Assembly: GCF_001499855.1 (NCBI RefSeq)
Contig: NZ_LQIK01000032.1
Coordinates: forward strand, 62,001-126,000
Length of the DNA: 64,000 nucleotides
Direction: 5' to 3'
Source of the DNA: Mycobacterium sp. GA-0227b
GTDB taxonomy: Bacteria > Actinomycetota > Actinomycetes > Mycobacteriales > Mycobacteriaceae
Shown here: piece after piece, positions 42,689 to 52,100 of the stretch
Numbering within the stretch: position 1 is the stretch's first letter
How the letters are laid out: each line of letters begins with the position of its first letter
The notes under the pieces: model-generated
Databases searched by the model: none
What the model was told of the DNA's origin: nothing
Seen by the model: only the letters and a program-made list of their open reading frames with translations
Translations under genes and position numbers: made by a program

Positions 42689-42898
42689 TCAGCACCCGAT
42701 CCGGGAGAAGAAGGCGAGTGTGACGATGCCGATTGCGATCGCGACGGGCGTCTGACCCATCGCCGCGGTGCTCACGATGCCGGCGACAGCGGCGATGGCG
42801 ATGAGCGCCAGCAAAAGCGCGTAGAACCAGCGGACCCCGATGGCGCCGTTGTGACGCGCGGGGTGAGACTCCATCCGGGTGATCCGATCACGGGCCAC
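42689..42898 (-). CDS. Small two-helix membrane protein
   Basis: 69-aa protein, basic at the N-terminus, with two hydrophobic helices (WFYALLLALIAIAAVAGIV and a second ending IVTLAFF). GTG 42898 was chosen because GAGGAGG lies six bases upstream; an ATG at 42874 also exists. No family recognised. Confidence 0.68.
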   Translation of the reverse strand: MARDRITRMESHPARHNGAIGVRWFYALLLALIAIAAVAGIVSTAAMGQTPVAIAIGIVTLAFFSRIGC

Positions 42899-43231
42899 GA
42901 CCGCCTCCTCATTGTGGCTCAGGTCACACACAGCTTGGTCTGTGAGCCACACCATACAACAGAAACCGCCGGTCAGCGAACCGGCACGGGCTTTCTGGCC
43001 TGTGCGGCGCGCGCCGCGGTGGCTGAGGCGGGATGCGGGGTGGCGCTGTCGGCGCATGCCCCGACAACTCCCCGCTGCATGGTGATCATGTGAAGCGCAG
43101 CTAAGTGCTTTGCGCGGTAGGCGGCGCGGCGCGGGTGTGGCAGCCGCCGGAAATGATGGCCGACCGACACCACTCGGACGCGCCTCGCGCCCTACTGACC
43201 CGGCGTCGCCGGTGGCTTAAAGTCGGGTGCC
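42899..43231. other. Intergenic region, no gene supported
   Basis: 333 bases between the divergent small membrane protein and the LLM oxidoreductase. The only frames here are Arg- and Pro-rich antisense shadows. It presumably holds both promoters; no clear operator, hairpin or repeat was found. Confidence 0.5.
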
Positions 43232-44224
43232 ATGCGCTTCGGACTGTTCATCCCGCAGGGCTGGCGACTCGATCTGATCGGCATCCCACCCGAGGACCAG
43301 TGGAAGGTGATGCACGACCTCGCCGCCTACGCCGACGGCAGCGACGCCTGGGATTCGCTGTGGGTGTACGACCACTTCCACACCGTGCCGGTCCCCACCT
43401 CCGAGGCCACCCACGAGGCGTGGACGCTGATGGCGGCGTACGCAGCGACGACGTCACGGATCAAGCTCGGCCAGATGTGTACGGCGATGAGCTACCGCAA
43501 CCCGGTCTACCTGGCCAAGGTCGCCGCCACCGCAGACGTCATCTCGGGCGGCCGGGTCCAGATGGGCATCGGGGCCGGCTGGTACGAACACGAATGGCGC
43601 GCTTACGGATACGGGTTCCCGTCCGCCGGGGAGCGGCTGGCCCGCCTCGACGAGGGAGTGCGGATCATGCGCGACGCCTGGCGGGCCGGGAAGGTCAGCT
43701 TCGACGGCAAGCACTACCAGGTCGCCGGAGCGATAGTCGAGCCGAAGCCGTTGCAGGAAGGCGGGATTCCGATGTGGATCGCCGGCGGCGGCGAGAAGGT
43801 GACGCTGCGCATCGCCGCCAGGTACGCCCAGTACACCAACTTCACCTCCGAGCCTGGGGGGTTCGCGCACAAGTCGCAGGTGCTGGCCGACCACTGCCGC
43901 GAGGTCGGCACCGACTACAACGCGATCGTGCGCTCGGCCAACTTCAACGCGGTCATCGGCGAGTCGGAGTCCGACGTCAAGGACCGGGTGGGCAGGGTGC
44001 GTGCGCGGCAGGTCGCCAAGGCCGACGAGTCAGCGGTGGACGCGATGTTGAGCACCGTCTCCGCACCCGAATCCGCAAGCGGCACACCGGAACAGGTCGT
44101 CGAAAAGCTGGAGAAGATGCGACAATTGGGCTGCGAGTACGCCATCCTCTACTTCCCCGAAGCCGCGTATGACCGCTCCGGAATCGAACTCTTCGAACGA
44201 CAGGTCATCCCCGCGCTGAGCTAG
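43232..44224 (+). CDS. F420-dependent LLM-class oxidoreductase
   Basis: Luciferase-like TIM-barrel flavin/F420 enzyme, 330 aa. Start MRFGLFIPQGW, then WVYDHFHTVP (near 44-53), LGQMCTAMSYRNP, SGGRVQMGIGAGWYEHEW and a C-terminal TPEQVVEKLEKMRQLGCEYAILYF. Mycobacteria have many such enzymes with different substrates. Convergent with the proline-rich gene; the stops overlap. Confidence 0.9.
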   Translation: MRFGLFIPQGWRLDLIGIPPEDQWKVMHDLAAYADGSDAWDSLWVYDHFHTVPVPTSEATHEAWTLMAAYAATTSRIKLGQMCTAMSYRNPVYLAKVAATADVISGGRVQMGIGAGWYEHEWRAYGYGFPSAGERLARLDEGVRIMRDAWRAGKVSFDGKHYQVAGAIVEPKPLQEGGIPMWIAGGGEKVTLRIAARYAQYTNFTSEPGGFAHKSQVLADHCREVGTDYNAIVRSANFNAVIGESESDVKDRVGRVRARQVAKADESAVDAMLSTVSAPESASGTPEQVVEKLEKMRQLGCEYAILYFPEAAYDRSGIELFERQVIPALS

Positions 44225-44817
44225 GGCGTCGGCGGAACCGGCCCCGGAGTCGGTGCGGCTGGAGTGTCGTAGTAACCGGGCGGCGGTGGGCCGTCCAGGG
44301 AGTGGTATCCGGGCGGCAGCGGAGGGCCGCCTCCTGCCGGTGGCGCCACCGGTGGACCGTTGGACTCCGGCGCGGTTATTGACGTGTATCCGGGTGGCAG
44401 CTGCGGCGCGGGCCCGGCCCCGGGTGGTGGCGGGGCTCCCGCGGGCACCTGACCGGGCGGCATTCCGGTGAACCCGAAAGGGTCCTGAGCCTGGTGCCAG
44501 GCGTCCCTGAGGAAGCCCAGGGGACCAGGCCTCGAGCCCTGGCCGTACTGGGGGTTCGCGATCTCGGGAACCGGCGGAGCGCCGACGGGCGGCGGCGCGG
44601 GTGGGGGATCGGCCGCGTCCGCGGGCGCGACATAGGGCTGTCCCGGCGCCGGAGGTGCGTCGGCAACGGCGGGCGCGGGCGCCGGCGGGGCCGGGATCTC
44701 GGGATCCGCACTGGCGAGGCCGGCAGTGGCGAGTGCTGCGAGACCGGCCGCGACGCCGGCCAGCGCGGTCTGGGCCTTGACGGATGAGAGGGCACGAGCG
44801 CGCCAGCCTCTGGTCAT
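44221..44817 (-). CDS. Secreted alanine/proline-rich protein
   Basis: 198 aa: basic start, signal peptide to about residue 37 (cleavage near LASADPE), then a low-complexity Pro/Ala/Gly region with one more ordered segment (GPLGFLRDAWHQAQDPFGFTG, about 99-119) and repeated PPGY units. Probably a surface or wall-associated protein. No homologue named. Confidence 0.75.
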   Translation of the reverse strand: MTRGWRARALSSVKAQTALAGVAAGLAALATAGLASADPEIPAPPAPAPAVADAPPAPGQPYVAPADAADPPPAPPPVGAPPVPEIANPQYGQGSRPGPLGFLRDAWHQAQDPFGFTGMPPGQVPAGAPPPPGAGPAPQLPPGYTSITAPESNGPPVAPPAGGGPPLPPGYHSLDGPPPPGYYDTPAAPTPGPVPPTP

Positions 44818-45013
44818 GGGTAACGAGGCTAGCGGCTCACCGCGGAAGGCGCGCAGGTACGAGCGGTGGCGTATCGCGGCCCGACACCTCCTCGGTGCCC
44901 GCGACCTTTAGGATTGTCTTCTTGCCATACCGCGATCGAACAGCCCTCGATTGAGACGATCCATGGCCCACACGCGGGTGGGCGTGCTCGGCCGTCTCGG
45001 AAGGAAGCTTGCG

Positions 45014-45358
45014 ATGAACAAGACCTCCCTGACCGCACTCGCGCGTGAGCAACTCGAAACCGCCCGTGCCGCGCGAAGCGGGCGTAGCGCGCACACCGTC
45101 TACGGCGGCCACGAGCACTCGCTGCGCCAGACGCTGATCGCCTTGACCGGCGGCTCCAAGCTCGACGACCACGAGACGAACGGGGAGGCCACCCTTCATG
45201 TGCTGCACGGTCGGGTGCGGCTGACCCATGAGTCGGCGAACTGGGAGGGTTCGGCGGGCGACCACATCGTGGTGCCGAAGTCGCGGCACGGACTGCAGGC
45301 GATCGAGGACTCGGCCGTGCTACTGACCGTGTCGAATCCCGTTGGGCCCCATATCTGA
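45014..45358 (+). CDS. Small cupin-domain protein
   Basis: 114 aa from ATG 45014, supported by GGAAGGAAG just upstream. Cupin barrel: KLDDHETNGEATLHVLHGRVRL and GDHIVVPKSRHGLQAIEDSAVLL supply the two cupin motifs, though the His set is incomplete, so metal binding is uncertain. Earlier in-frame ATGs lack ribosome sites. Convergent with the XPB gene. Function unknown. Confidence 0.85.
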   Translation: MNKTSLTALAREQLETARAARSGRSAHTVYGGHEHSLRQTLIALTGGSKLDDHETNGEATLHVLHGRVRLTHESANWEGSAGDHIVVPKSRHGLQAIEDSAVLLTVSNPVGPHI

Positions 45359-45368
45359 TCGCGAGCCG

Positions 45369-47018
45369 CTAGATCGCCGGGCCGAGCAGGTCGTCGGCGT
45401 CCTTGATGACGTAGCCGTAGCCCTGCTCGGCAAGGAACCGCTGACGGTGAGCGGCGTACTCGGCGTCGAGGCTGTCGCGGGAGACCACCGAGTAGAACAT
45501 CGCGCCGCCGCCACTGGCCTTGGGCCGCAGCAGCCGGCCCAACCGCTGAGCCTCCTCCTGCCGGGAACCGAAGGTACCTGAAACCTGCACCGCCACAGAA
45601 GCTTCCGGCAGGTCGATGGAGAAGTTGGCGACCTTGGACACCACCAGCGTCGGGATCTCGCCACGGCGGAACGAATCGAACAGCGCTTCGCGCTCGGCGG
45701 TCTTCGTCGAGCCCTGGATGACGGGCGCGTCGAGTTCGGTTCCGAGTTCTTCGAGTTGGTCGAGGTAGGCGCCGATCACCAGCGTCGGCTCGCCCTCGTG
45801 CTTGTCGAGGATCGATTTGACCACCGCGATCTTGGTGTGCACCGTCGAGCACAGTTTGTAGCGCTCGTCGGGCTCGGCGGTCGCATAGAGCATCCGCTCG
45901 TTGTCGGTCATCGTCACGCGCACTTCGACGCACTCGGCGGGCGCGATCCAGCCCTGGGCCTCGATGTCCTTCCAGGGCGCGTCGTACCGCTTCGGCCCGA
46001 TCAGCGAGAACACGTCACCTTCGCGACCGTCCTCGCGAATCAGCGTGGCGGTCAAGCCAAGTCGACGGCGTGACTGCAGGTCGGCGGTCATCCGGAACAC
46101 CGGGGCCGGCAGCAGGTGCACCTCGTCGTAGATGATCAGCCCCCAGTCCCGGCTGTCGAACAATTCCAAGTGGCGGTATTCGCCCTTGGTGCGACGCGTG
46201 ATGACCTGGTAGGTGGCGATCGTGACCGGGCGGATCTCCTTGCGCTCACCGGAGTATTCGCCGATCTCGTTCTCGGTCAACGACGTTCGGTTGATCAGCT
46301 CACGCTTCCACTGCCGGCCCGCGACCGTGTTGGTCACCAGGATCAGGGTCGTCGCCGAGGCCTTCGCCATCGCGGCCGCACCGACGAGCGTCTTGCCCGC
46401 ACCGCACGGCAGCACGACGACCCCCGATCCGCCCTCCCAGAACGACTCGGTGGCCATCTGCTGGTAGTCGCGCAGATGCCAGCCGTCCTGCGCGAGGCTG
46501 ATCGGGTGCTTCTCCCCGTCGACGTAGCCGGCCAGATCCTCTGCGGGCCAACCGATCTTGAGCAGCATCTGCTTGACGCGGCCGCGCTCGCTGTTGTGCA
46601 CCATGACGGTGTCGTCGTCGATACGCGCACCGAGCATCGGCGCGATCTTCTTGTTGCGCAGCACCTCCTCCAGCACCGCGCGGTCCAAGCTGACCAGGGT
46701 CAGGCCGTGCACCGGGCTCTTCACCAGCTGTAGACGGCCGTAGCGGGCCATGGTGTCGACGATGTCGACCAGCAGCGGCTGCGGCACCGCGTACCGGGAG
46801 AAGGTCACCAGCGCGTCGACGACCTGCTCGGCGTCGTGCCCCGCCGCGCGGGCGTTCCACAGCGCCAGCGGGGTGATCCGGTAGGTGTGCACATGCTCGG
46901 GCGCACGTTCGAGTTCGGCGAACGGGGCGATGGCCGCACGCGCGGCGCCCGCCTGCTCGTGGTCGACTTCGAGCAGCACGGTCTTGTCGGACTGCACGAT
47001 CAGGGGGCCGTCAGTCAT
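45369..47018 (-). CDS. XPB/Ssl2-type DNA helicase (ERCC3 homologue)
   Basis: Superfamily 2, 3'-5' DNA helicase, 549 aa. N-terminal damage-recognition-like region, Walker A LPCGAGKT (203-210), DEVH box 298-301, LTATLIREDGRE carrying the RED motif (about 318-329) and motif VI QRLGRLLRP. Mycobacterial XPB unwinds DNA and is thought to act in repair. The partner-like protein gene lies immediately upstream (143 bases) on the same strand. Corresponds to Rv0861c. Confidence 0.94.
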   Translation of the reverse strand: MTDGPLIVQSDKTVLLEVDHEQAGAARAAIAPFAELERAPEHVHTYRITPLALWNARAAGHDAEQVVDALVTFSRYAVPQPLLVDIVDTMARYGRLQLVKSPVHGLTLVSLDRAVLEEVLRNKKIAPMLGARIDDDTVMVHNSERGRVKQMLLKIGWPAEDLAGYVDGEKHPISLAQDGWHLRDYQQMATESFWEGGSGVVVLPCGAGKTLVGAAAMAKASATTLILVTNTVAGRQWKRELINRTSLTENEIGEYSGERKEIRPVTIATYQVITRRTKGEYRHLELFDSRDWGLIIYDEVHLLPAPVFRMTADLQSRRRLGLTATLIREDGREGDVFSLIGPKRYDAPWKDIEAQGWIAPAECVEVRVTMTDNERMLYATAEPDERYKLCSTVHTKIAVVKSILDKHEGEPTLVIGAYLDQLEELGTELDAPVIQGSTKTAEREALFDSFRRGEIPTLVVSKVANFSIDLPEASVAVQVSGTFGSRQEEAQRLGRLLRPKASGGGAMFYSVVSRDSLDAEYAAHRQRFLAEQGYGYVIKDADDLLGPAI

Positions 47019-47161
47019 GCGCGATCCGCTGCGTTTCTCGCTGGCTGGTCATCCGGTCCATTATCCAGAACCGCCCGACCTCGGCACCGCCGAGCATGCG
47101 TGAACTGCTGCTTTTCCGTCGCTTGTGGTGTGCAGGCGCGCCCGCTCGCGCAAAGGGAGCG

Positions 47162-49420
47162 TCAGTCGTCGTCGGCGGTGACCACCGACGTGATCCGATG
47201 GACGGCGAAGTCACGAACCCGCCCTGACGCCGGGTCGTAGGCGGTCAACTGGCCCCCGCGCACGTTGATCGGCGCGACGACACGCTGCGTCGCCACCCCT
47301 GCGGGGTCGACGTAGCCGATCACGACGGAAGCCTGCATGTGCGCGGCCTCCTGCAACTGGGTGATCGCCACGGCGGGGTCCAGCCGCATCCCGCCGGTCG
47401 GGGCGGACGCCACCTTGCGGAGCACCGCGACGATGGCGGCCAGCGTCTGGGTGGTGGGGGTCGGGGGGAGTCGGTAGGTGCGCCGACGCCCGGGCGGGGC
47501 GGGTACCCGCGCGCCGCGCGCCCGGATGTCGACGATGGTGCCGGTCGAGTCCTCGGCTGCCGGGGCGAAGCCGGCCTGTCGCAGCGCGGCGAGCACCTCG
47601 GAGATCGGCGCCTGGGACACCGCGACGGTCGGCGCGAGCAGCCGCATCTCCAGGGCTTCGGCCGCCGGCGCGGAAACCGCCTGCGCCAGCAATGCGGCGT
47701 CCTCGCACCGCACGAACGATGCTGCCATCCCGACGCGAAGCTGGCCGTGCCTGCGCGCAACGTCGTCGATGAGATACGTCAGACCTTGCGGCACAGGGGT
47801 TTTGGAGTGCCGGGCGAACAGGGCGTGCAGCTCACCGGCGGTCCGCCCGGTGTCGAGCGCCCGCCGGATCGACGCTTCGCTGATGCGATACACCATTGCT
47901 GCGCCCGCAGACTCCACGCTCGCCACCGCGGCCAGTTCTTCGGCCAGGTCTCGTTGCAGCGGCCCCGGCACGATCACCGTCAGGTCGGCCTGGAGCAGGA
48001 AGTGGTCGATCGGCGCGGGCAGGATCCGCTCCATCTCCTTGACCACGTCATCGCCGGCGGCGTCGGCGAGCAGCGCCCGGGCCGGAGTGGCGATCGCGCC
48101 GCGGCCCACCAGGCCCAGCGCGTGTGCCTCCGTCAGCAGGTCGGCGACCGGCGCCGGTTGCAGCCGCGCCCCCCAGCGCGGCCTGCGCCAGATCATCGCG
48201 CGCGACGCCTCCGTCGCGTCGACGCCCGCGCCCGACGGAAGGCTCGCGAGCATTTCGAGCAACAACTTGCGGTCCAGCGGCGCCGCGGTCGAGAACAACG
48301 AATCCGACAGCGCGGCATAGGGTTTGTTGTCAGGTCCGCGGCTGCCGATCAGGCCCGGCCGACCGGGCAGGTCCAGCCACGCCGTGGCCATCAGGTGCCA
48401 CTTGACCGCGGTCGGCGATTCGACGAACCGGTCGGCAGACACCGTCGGCGCCCAGTAGGGCCCGTCGCCGGCTTCCGGTTCGGGCTCGGGCATGCCCGCC
48501 GAGATCAGACCCGCGGCCGCCGTCACCGTGAGGATCAGCCCCAGCCTGCGCTCCTCGATGCCGGTCATCTTGGTCAGCCGCTTGACGTCGCGCACTCCGA
48601 GCCCGCCGCTGCGAAGCTCGGGAACCGGTGTGGCCCCCAGGGTTTCGAGAACAACCTCGACTTCACGCAGTAAGTCCAGGGCAGCTCCTGCAGCCACCGC
48701 GTCGGCGTCGGCCGCCGTCGTCGTCGCGACCACCGGGTCGGGTTCGGTCCACTGCACGGGCCCGGGCAGTTCGCCGCGCAGCACCTGACCGACCAGACGC
48801 GGCAGAATCACCGTTTCCGCGTCCACCTGGCGCAGCAGTCCGGCCGCCAACAGGCGCTGCACCGGACGGTCGGGCGGTGTGCCGGGCGCGGCATCGCGGG
48901 TGCGGCCCACCGGCGAGCCCTCCAGCAGCTTGCGCAGCAGATCGGACTGGGCCTCGTCGAGCGTTTCGAGCCGCGCCGCGATCTCCTCCGGCGTTGCCGT
49001 GGTGTCCTCGACGGTCGCCTGCCCCGGATACCACGGCAGCCCCGCGGCGGCTTCGGCCACCACCCGAACGGTCGTGTCGCCCCACACCAGCGCACGGTCG
49101 CGCAGATCGTCGACGGCCCCGGCGACGGCCGCCTCAGCGGCGCGGTCACCGATCAACTCCAGCAGTTTGGTCAGCGGGACGGCGGCGGTGTCGGCGTGCA
49201 GCACCAGCAGCGCGTCGAGCACGGCGAGCCGCAGGAAGTCGAGGTCATCGGTGGCGGCCTTGACCGACTGACGGGCCTGGGCGCGGGCCGCCAGCGCAGC
49301 GATCGTCCCGGGTGGCGGTTGGGTCAGGTCGGGCCGCAACTCCAGCAGCCGGATGAGCCGCTCGTCGGGAAGATCAGCCAACCAGGCGCCCAGAGGCACG
49401 CCAGGAGCGTTGTCGGTCAT
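47162..49420 (-). CDS. Helicase-associated protein (Rv0862c-like)
   Basis: 752 aa from ATG 49420. Mostly helical, Ala/Leu-rich with several winged-helix-like units in the first 550 residues (GVPLGAWLADLPDERLIRLLELRPDL start). A C-terminal helicase-associated domain similar to the XPB C-terminus includes LTYLIDDVARRHGQLRVG near 535. No ATPase motifs, so it is probably an accessory to XPB. A longer frame upstream is antisense to moaC and is rejected. Family-level call; function is inference. Confidence 0.87.
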   Translation of the reverse strand: MTDNAPGVPLGAWLADLPDERLIRLLELRPDLTQPPPGTIAALAARAQARQSVKAATDDLDFLRLAVLDALLVLHADTAAVPLTKLLELIGDRAAEAAVAGAVDDLRDRALVWGDTTVRVVAEAAAGLPWYPGQATVEDTTATPEEIAARLETLDEAQSDLLRKLLEGSPVGRTRDAAPGTPPDRPVQRLLAAGLLRQVDAETVILPRLVGQVLRGELPGPVQWTEPDPVVATTTAADADAVAAGAALDLLREVEVVLETLGATPVPELRSGGLGVRDVKRLTKMTGIEERRLGLILTVTAAAGLISAGMPEPEPEAGDGPYWAPTVSADRFVESPTAVKWHLMATAWLDLPGRPGLIGSRGPDNKPYAALSDSLFSTAAPLDRKLLLEMLASLPSGAGVDATEASRAMIWRRPRWGARLQPAPVADLLTEAHALGLVGRGAIATPARALLADAAGDDVVKEMERILPAPIDHFLLQADLTVIVPGPLQRDLAEELAAVASVESAGAAMVYRISEASIRRALDTGRTAGELHALFARHSKTPVPQGLTYLIDDVARRHGQLRVGMAASFVRCEDAALLAQAVSAPAAEALEMRLLAPTVAVSQAPISEVLAALRQAGFAPAAEDSTGTIVDIRARGARVPAPPGRRRTYRLPPTPTTQTLAAIVAVLRKVASAPTGGMRLDPAVAITQLQEAAHMQASVVIGYVDPAGVATQRVVAPINVRGGQLTAYDPASGRVRDFAVHRITSVVTADDD

Positions 49421-49484
49421 TGCTGACCAGGGTAAAGCAGTACGGCCGTTCGCCACCGGTCGAGGCATTTGCCACAATGTGGGC

Positions 49485-49676
49485 GTGGCAGACAACAAAG
49501 GGAAGAAGCGATACATCGATCCGGGCTGGCCGGCGATCGACGGTGAGGACGACCACGCAGTCAGTGAGCTTGCCACCGACCGGACCGGCGCGCTGTCGCC
49601 CTTCGGTGAGCTCACTTTCCCGCTGCCCGCGGACGACCTGCCGTACGTGCACCCGGTGACGGTCGTCAACAAGTAA
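49485..49676 (+). CDS. Small conserved hypothetical protein (Rv0863-like)
   Basis: 63-aa polar protein, MADNKGKKRYIDPGWPAIDGEDD start and a LPYVHPVTVVNK end. GTG 49485 given; GTG 49479 is in frame. Its stop is directly followed by the GTG of moaC. Function unknown; context hints at a link to the moa operon. Confidence 0.78.
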   Translation: MADNKGKKRYIDPGWPAIDGEDDHAVSELATDRTGALSPFGELTFPLPADDLPYVHPVTVVNK

Positions 49677-50153
49677 GTGTCCGAGCGGGCCCGCCTCTCG
49701 CACGTCGACGAGTCCGGCGCGGCGCACATGGTCGACGTCACCGCCAAGGACGCCACCAAGCGCACGGCCGTCGCGGCCGGCACGTTGCACACCACCGCCG
49801 ACGTCGTGGCGATGATCGCCACGAGTGGGCTGCCCAAGGGCGACGCGCTGGCCACCGCCCGGATCGCGGGCATCCAGGCGGCCAAGCGCACCAGCGACCT
49901 CATCCCGCTGTGCCATCAGTTGGCGCTGACGGGCGTCGACGTCGACTTCGAGATCGGCGACGAGGCGGTGGATATCACCGCGACCGTGCGTAGCACCGAC
50001 CGCACCGGCGTCGAGATGGAGGCGCTGACCGCGGTCGGCCTGGCCGCGCTGACCCTCTACGACATGATCAAGGCCGTCGACCCGGCCGCCCGCATCGACG
50101 ACATCCGGGTGCTGCGCAAAGAGGGCGGCAAGACGGGAACGTGGGAACGCTGA
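49677..50153 (+). CDS. moaC: Cyclic pyranopterin monophosphate synthase MoaC
   Basis: Second step of molybdopterin synthesis, 158 aa. SHVDESGAAHMVDV start, AKRTSDLIPLCHQL (conserved catalytic/binding stretch, near 69-82), GVEMEALTAVGLAALTLYDMIK and DIRVLRKEGGKTG. The stop overlaps the mog start by one base. First clear gene of moaC-mog-moaE; MoaC2 type by position (Rv0864). Confidence 0.95.
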   Translation: MSERARLSHVDESGAAHMVDVTAKDATKRTAVAAGTLHTTADVVAMIATSGLPKGDALATARIAGIQAAKRTSDLIPLCHQLALTGVDVDFEIGDEAVDITATVRSTDRTGVEMEALTAVGLAALTLYDMIKAVDPAARIDDIRVLRKEGGKTGTWER

Positions 50154-50629
50154 TGCGTTCGGGTCGCGTCGTCATCGCCTCCACACGCGCCGCTGCCGGG
50201 GTGTACGAGGACCGCTGCGGGCCCATCGTCGTGGACTGGCTCACCGGCCGTGACATCGCCACTGGAGCGCCGGTCGTCGTACCGGACGGCGACGCGGTCG
50301 CCGATGCGATCTCAGCCGCCGTCGGCGAAGGTGTCGACGTGGTGATCACCTCCGGCGGCACGGGCATCTCGCCGACCGACCGCACTGCCGAGGCCACCGC
50401 CGAGATCGTCGACTATCAGGTTCCCGGGCTGGCCGACGCGATCCGCCGCGCCGGCGAGGACAAGGTGCCTACGTCGGTGCTGTCGCGCGGGGTGTGCGGG
50501 GTCAAGGGTCGCACGCTGATCGTGAACCTGCCCGGCTCGCCCGGCGGGGTCAAGGACGGCTTGGGTGTGCTGGACGGGGTCCTCGAGCACGCGCTGGATC
50601 AACTCTGCGGAAAGGACCACTCGCGATGA
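50153..50629 (+). CDS. mog: Molybdopterin adenylyltransferase Mog
   Basis: Adenylates molybdopterin before molybdate insertion, 158 aa. MoaB/Mog fold: RVVIASTRAAAGVYEDRCGP, VITSGGTGISPTDRT (near 64-78) and LIVNLPGSPGGVKDG. ATG 50153 overlaps the moaC stop; a GTG four codons earlier is possible. The stop overlaps moaE by four bases. Confidence 0.94.
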   Translation: MRSGRVVIASTRAAAGVYEDRCGPIVVDWLTGRDIATGAPVVVPDGDAVADAISAAVGEGVDVVITSGGTGISPTDRTAEATAEIVDYQVPGLADAIRRAGEDKVPTSVLSRGVCGVKGRTLIVNLPGSPGGVKDGLGVLDGVLEHALDQLCGKDHSR

Positions 50630-51054
50630 CGGCCGTCGTGGTGCGCGCCGACCTGTCCGGGCAGCCGATCGAACCCGCCGAGCACGAGGCGCTGGTCGCA
50701 AACGCCTCCGCAGGAGCGGTGGTCAGCTTCGCCGGTGTGGTTCGCGACCACGACAGCGGCCGCTCGGTGATCCGGCTGGAGTATTCGGCGCACCCTACGG
50801 CGGCGCAGACCCTGGCCGAGGTGGCCGCGGAAGTCGCCGCCGAGGCGACGGGCGTGCGGGCCGTCGCTGTCAGCCATCGCATCGGAGTTCTCGAGATCGG
50901 TGATGCTGCGCTGGTGGCCGCGGTGGCGGCCGACCATCGCGCGGCGGCCTTCGAGACCTGCGCTCGCCTGGTCGACGTCGTCAAGCAGCGGCTACCGGTG
51001 TGGAAGCACCAGTTCTTCGCCGACGGCTCCGACGAGTGGGTGAACTCCGCCTAA
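50626..51054 (+). CDS. moaE: Molybdopterin synthase catalytic subunit MoaE
   Basis: Converts precursor Z to molybdopterin with MoaD, 142 aa. GAVVSFAGVVRDHD, LEYSAHPTAAQ, VSHRIGVLEIGDAALV and the catalytic lysine region VVKQRLPVWKHQFFADG. ATG overlaps the mog stop. Convergent with rpfA. Confidence 0.94.
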   Translation: MTAVVVRADLSGQPIEPAEHEALVANASAGAVVSFAGVVRDHDSGRSVIRLEYSAHPTAAQTLAEVAAEVAAEATGVRAVAVSHRIGVLEIGDAALVAAVAADHRAAAFETCARLVDVVKQRLPVWKHQFFADGSDEWVNSA

Positions 51055-51070
51055 AGCGTGTCGAGCGCGA

Positions 51071-51886
51071 TCAGACCGTCGGGGCGGGCGGCGGGGCAGG
51101 AGCCGGGGCGACCGGAAGGTTCGGCGCCTGGCCGCCCGGTGCATCCGGCGTCGTCAGCGGCCGCTGCGTAAGCGCCAGCAGCGCATCCTTGCCGCTGACG
51201 TCCTGCGTCTGGATCGCGTGCCAGATCTCCTTGAGATACGCGACATTCGGGCTGTCGGTGGAAACCTGCGAACGGTCGACAGTGGTCCCCGGCGGCAGGT
51301 TCTGCGGGCTCGCGAGGTGTGGCACACCGCTGTCCGACGCGAGCGGAGCGACCGCCGGTGCGGGTGCCGGAGGAGCGGGCGGCTGCGCGGGTGCAGGCTG
51401 CGGTGCGTCGACGGGCGCGGGCGCAGGCGGCGGTGGCGGAGCGAACGGATTGACCGGCGGAGGCGGGGGCGGCAGCAGGTTCTGCACCGCTTCCACCGCG
51501 TCGTCGACGACGTTGCGCGGCGTGGCGCCCGACAGTGGACCACCGCATGACGGCCAGGCACCCTTGCCCTGGCTTGCGAGCACCCGCTCGGCGACGGCGA
51601 TCTGCTCTTCCTTGGTGGCCAGGTGCGCTGCGGGTGCGTACTCTCCGCCGCCGTGACCGCTCCAGGTGCTCGGCGAGAACTGAAGGCCGCCCTGATAGCC
51701 GTTGCCGGTGTTGATGGCCCAGTTGCCGCCTGACTCGCAGCTGGCGACCTGGTCCCATTCGCCGTCGGTGGCGGCGTTGGCATGCCCGGCGAGGGCGAGG
51801 CTTCCGGTTCCGATAACTGCGCCGGTGAAGGCGACTTTCGCGACGCTTACAGCTGATGCAGTGGGCTTGCGATGCCGTCCACTCAT
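51071..51886 (-). CDS. rpfA: Resuscitation-promoting factor RpfA
   Basis: Secreted peptidoglycan hydrolase that promotes exit from dormancy, 271 aa. Signal peptide to about 38 (GHANA/ATDG), Rpf domain 40-117 with catalytic Glu51 in CESGGNW and paired Cys50 and a Cys near 115 (WPSCGG). A Pro/Ala-rich linker and a short C-terminal ordered segment follow. The 440-base leader holds a ydaO-type riboswitch and a CRP-like site, so it is probably controlled by c-di-AMP and cAMP. Confidence 0.95.
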   Translation of the reverse strand: MSGRHRKPTASAVSVAKVAFTGAVIGTGSLALAGHANAATDGEWDQVASCESGGNWAINTGNGYQGGLQFSPSTWSGHGGGEYAPAAHLATKEEQIAVAERVLASQGKGAWPSCGGPLSGATPRNVVDDAVEAVQNLLPPPPPPVNPFAPPPPPAPAPVDAPQPAPAQPPAPPAPAPAVAPLASDSGVPHLASPQNLPPGTTVDRSQVSTDSPNVAYLKEIWHAIQTQDVSGKDALLALTQRPLTTPDAPGGQAPNLPVAPAPAPPPAPTV

Positions 51887-51908
51887 AGGTGCGCTCGGTC
51901 CTCTCTTC

Positions 51909-52100
51909 GGCGCCTACGAGGTCAGCTGTCGGGTTCGGGCTGGAGAGGTATGCCCGGCCGTGTCGCACTATGCGATCCGGCTTCACCCCAAGGAGCCGAT
52001 GGCTCCAGGTCCGTTTTGACTCGGCGGACCGGTGGGTCCCCCGCCTCCATCCAAGTTGTTCGTCGGTATCCCGTGCACCAACGGATGGAGCTCGGCGCGG
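51909..52100 (-). promoter_or_regulatory. ydaO/yuaA-type cyclic-di-AMP riboswitch, rpfA leader
   Basis: On the minus strand the conserved ydaO blocks are present in order. GGGGGACCCA is at 52042-52033, TTGGGGTGAA at 51991-51982 and CCCGACAGCTGACCTCG at 51933-51917. An outer P1 stem joins GCGCC (52098-52094) with GGCGC (51914-51910). It ends 23 bases before the rpfA ATG. In mycobacteria this class sits upstream of rpfA and senses c-di-AMP; an OFF response is the usual logic but is not shown here. The exact 5' edge is approximate. Confidence 0.9.

Noticed and set aside
43105..44172. Plus-strand Arg-rich frame overlapping the LLM oxidoreductase
   Set aside because: Out-of-frame shadow of the well-supported gene at 43232-44224.
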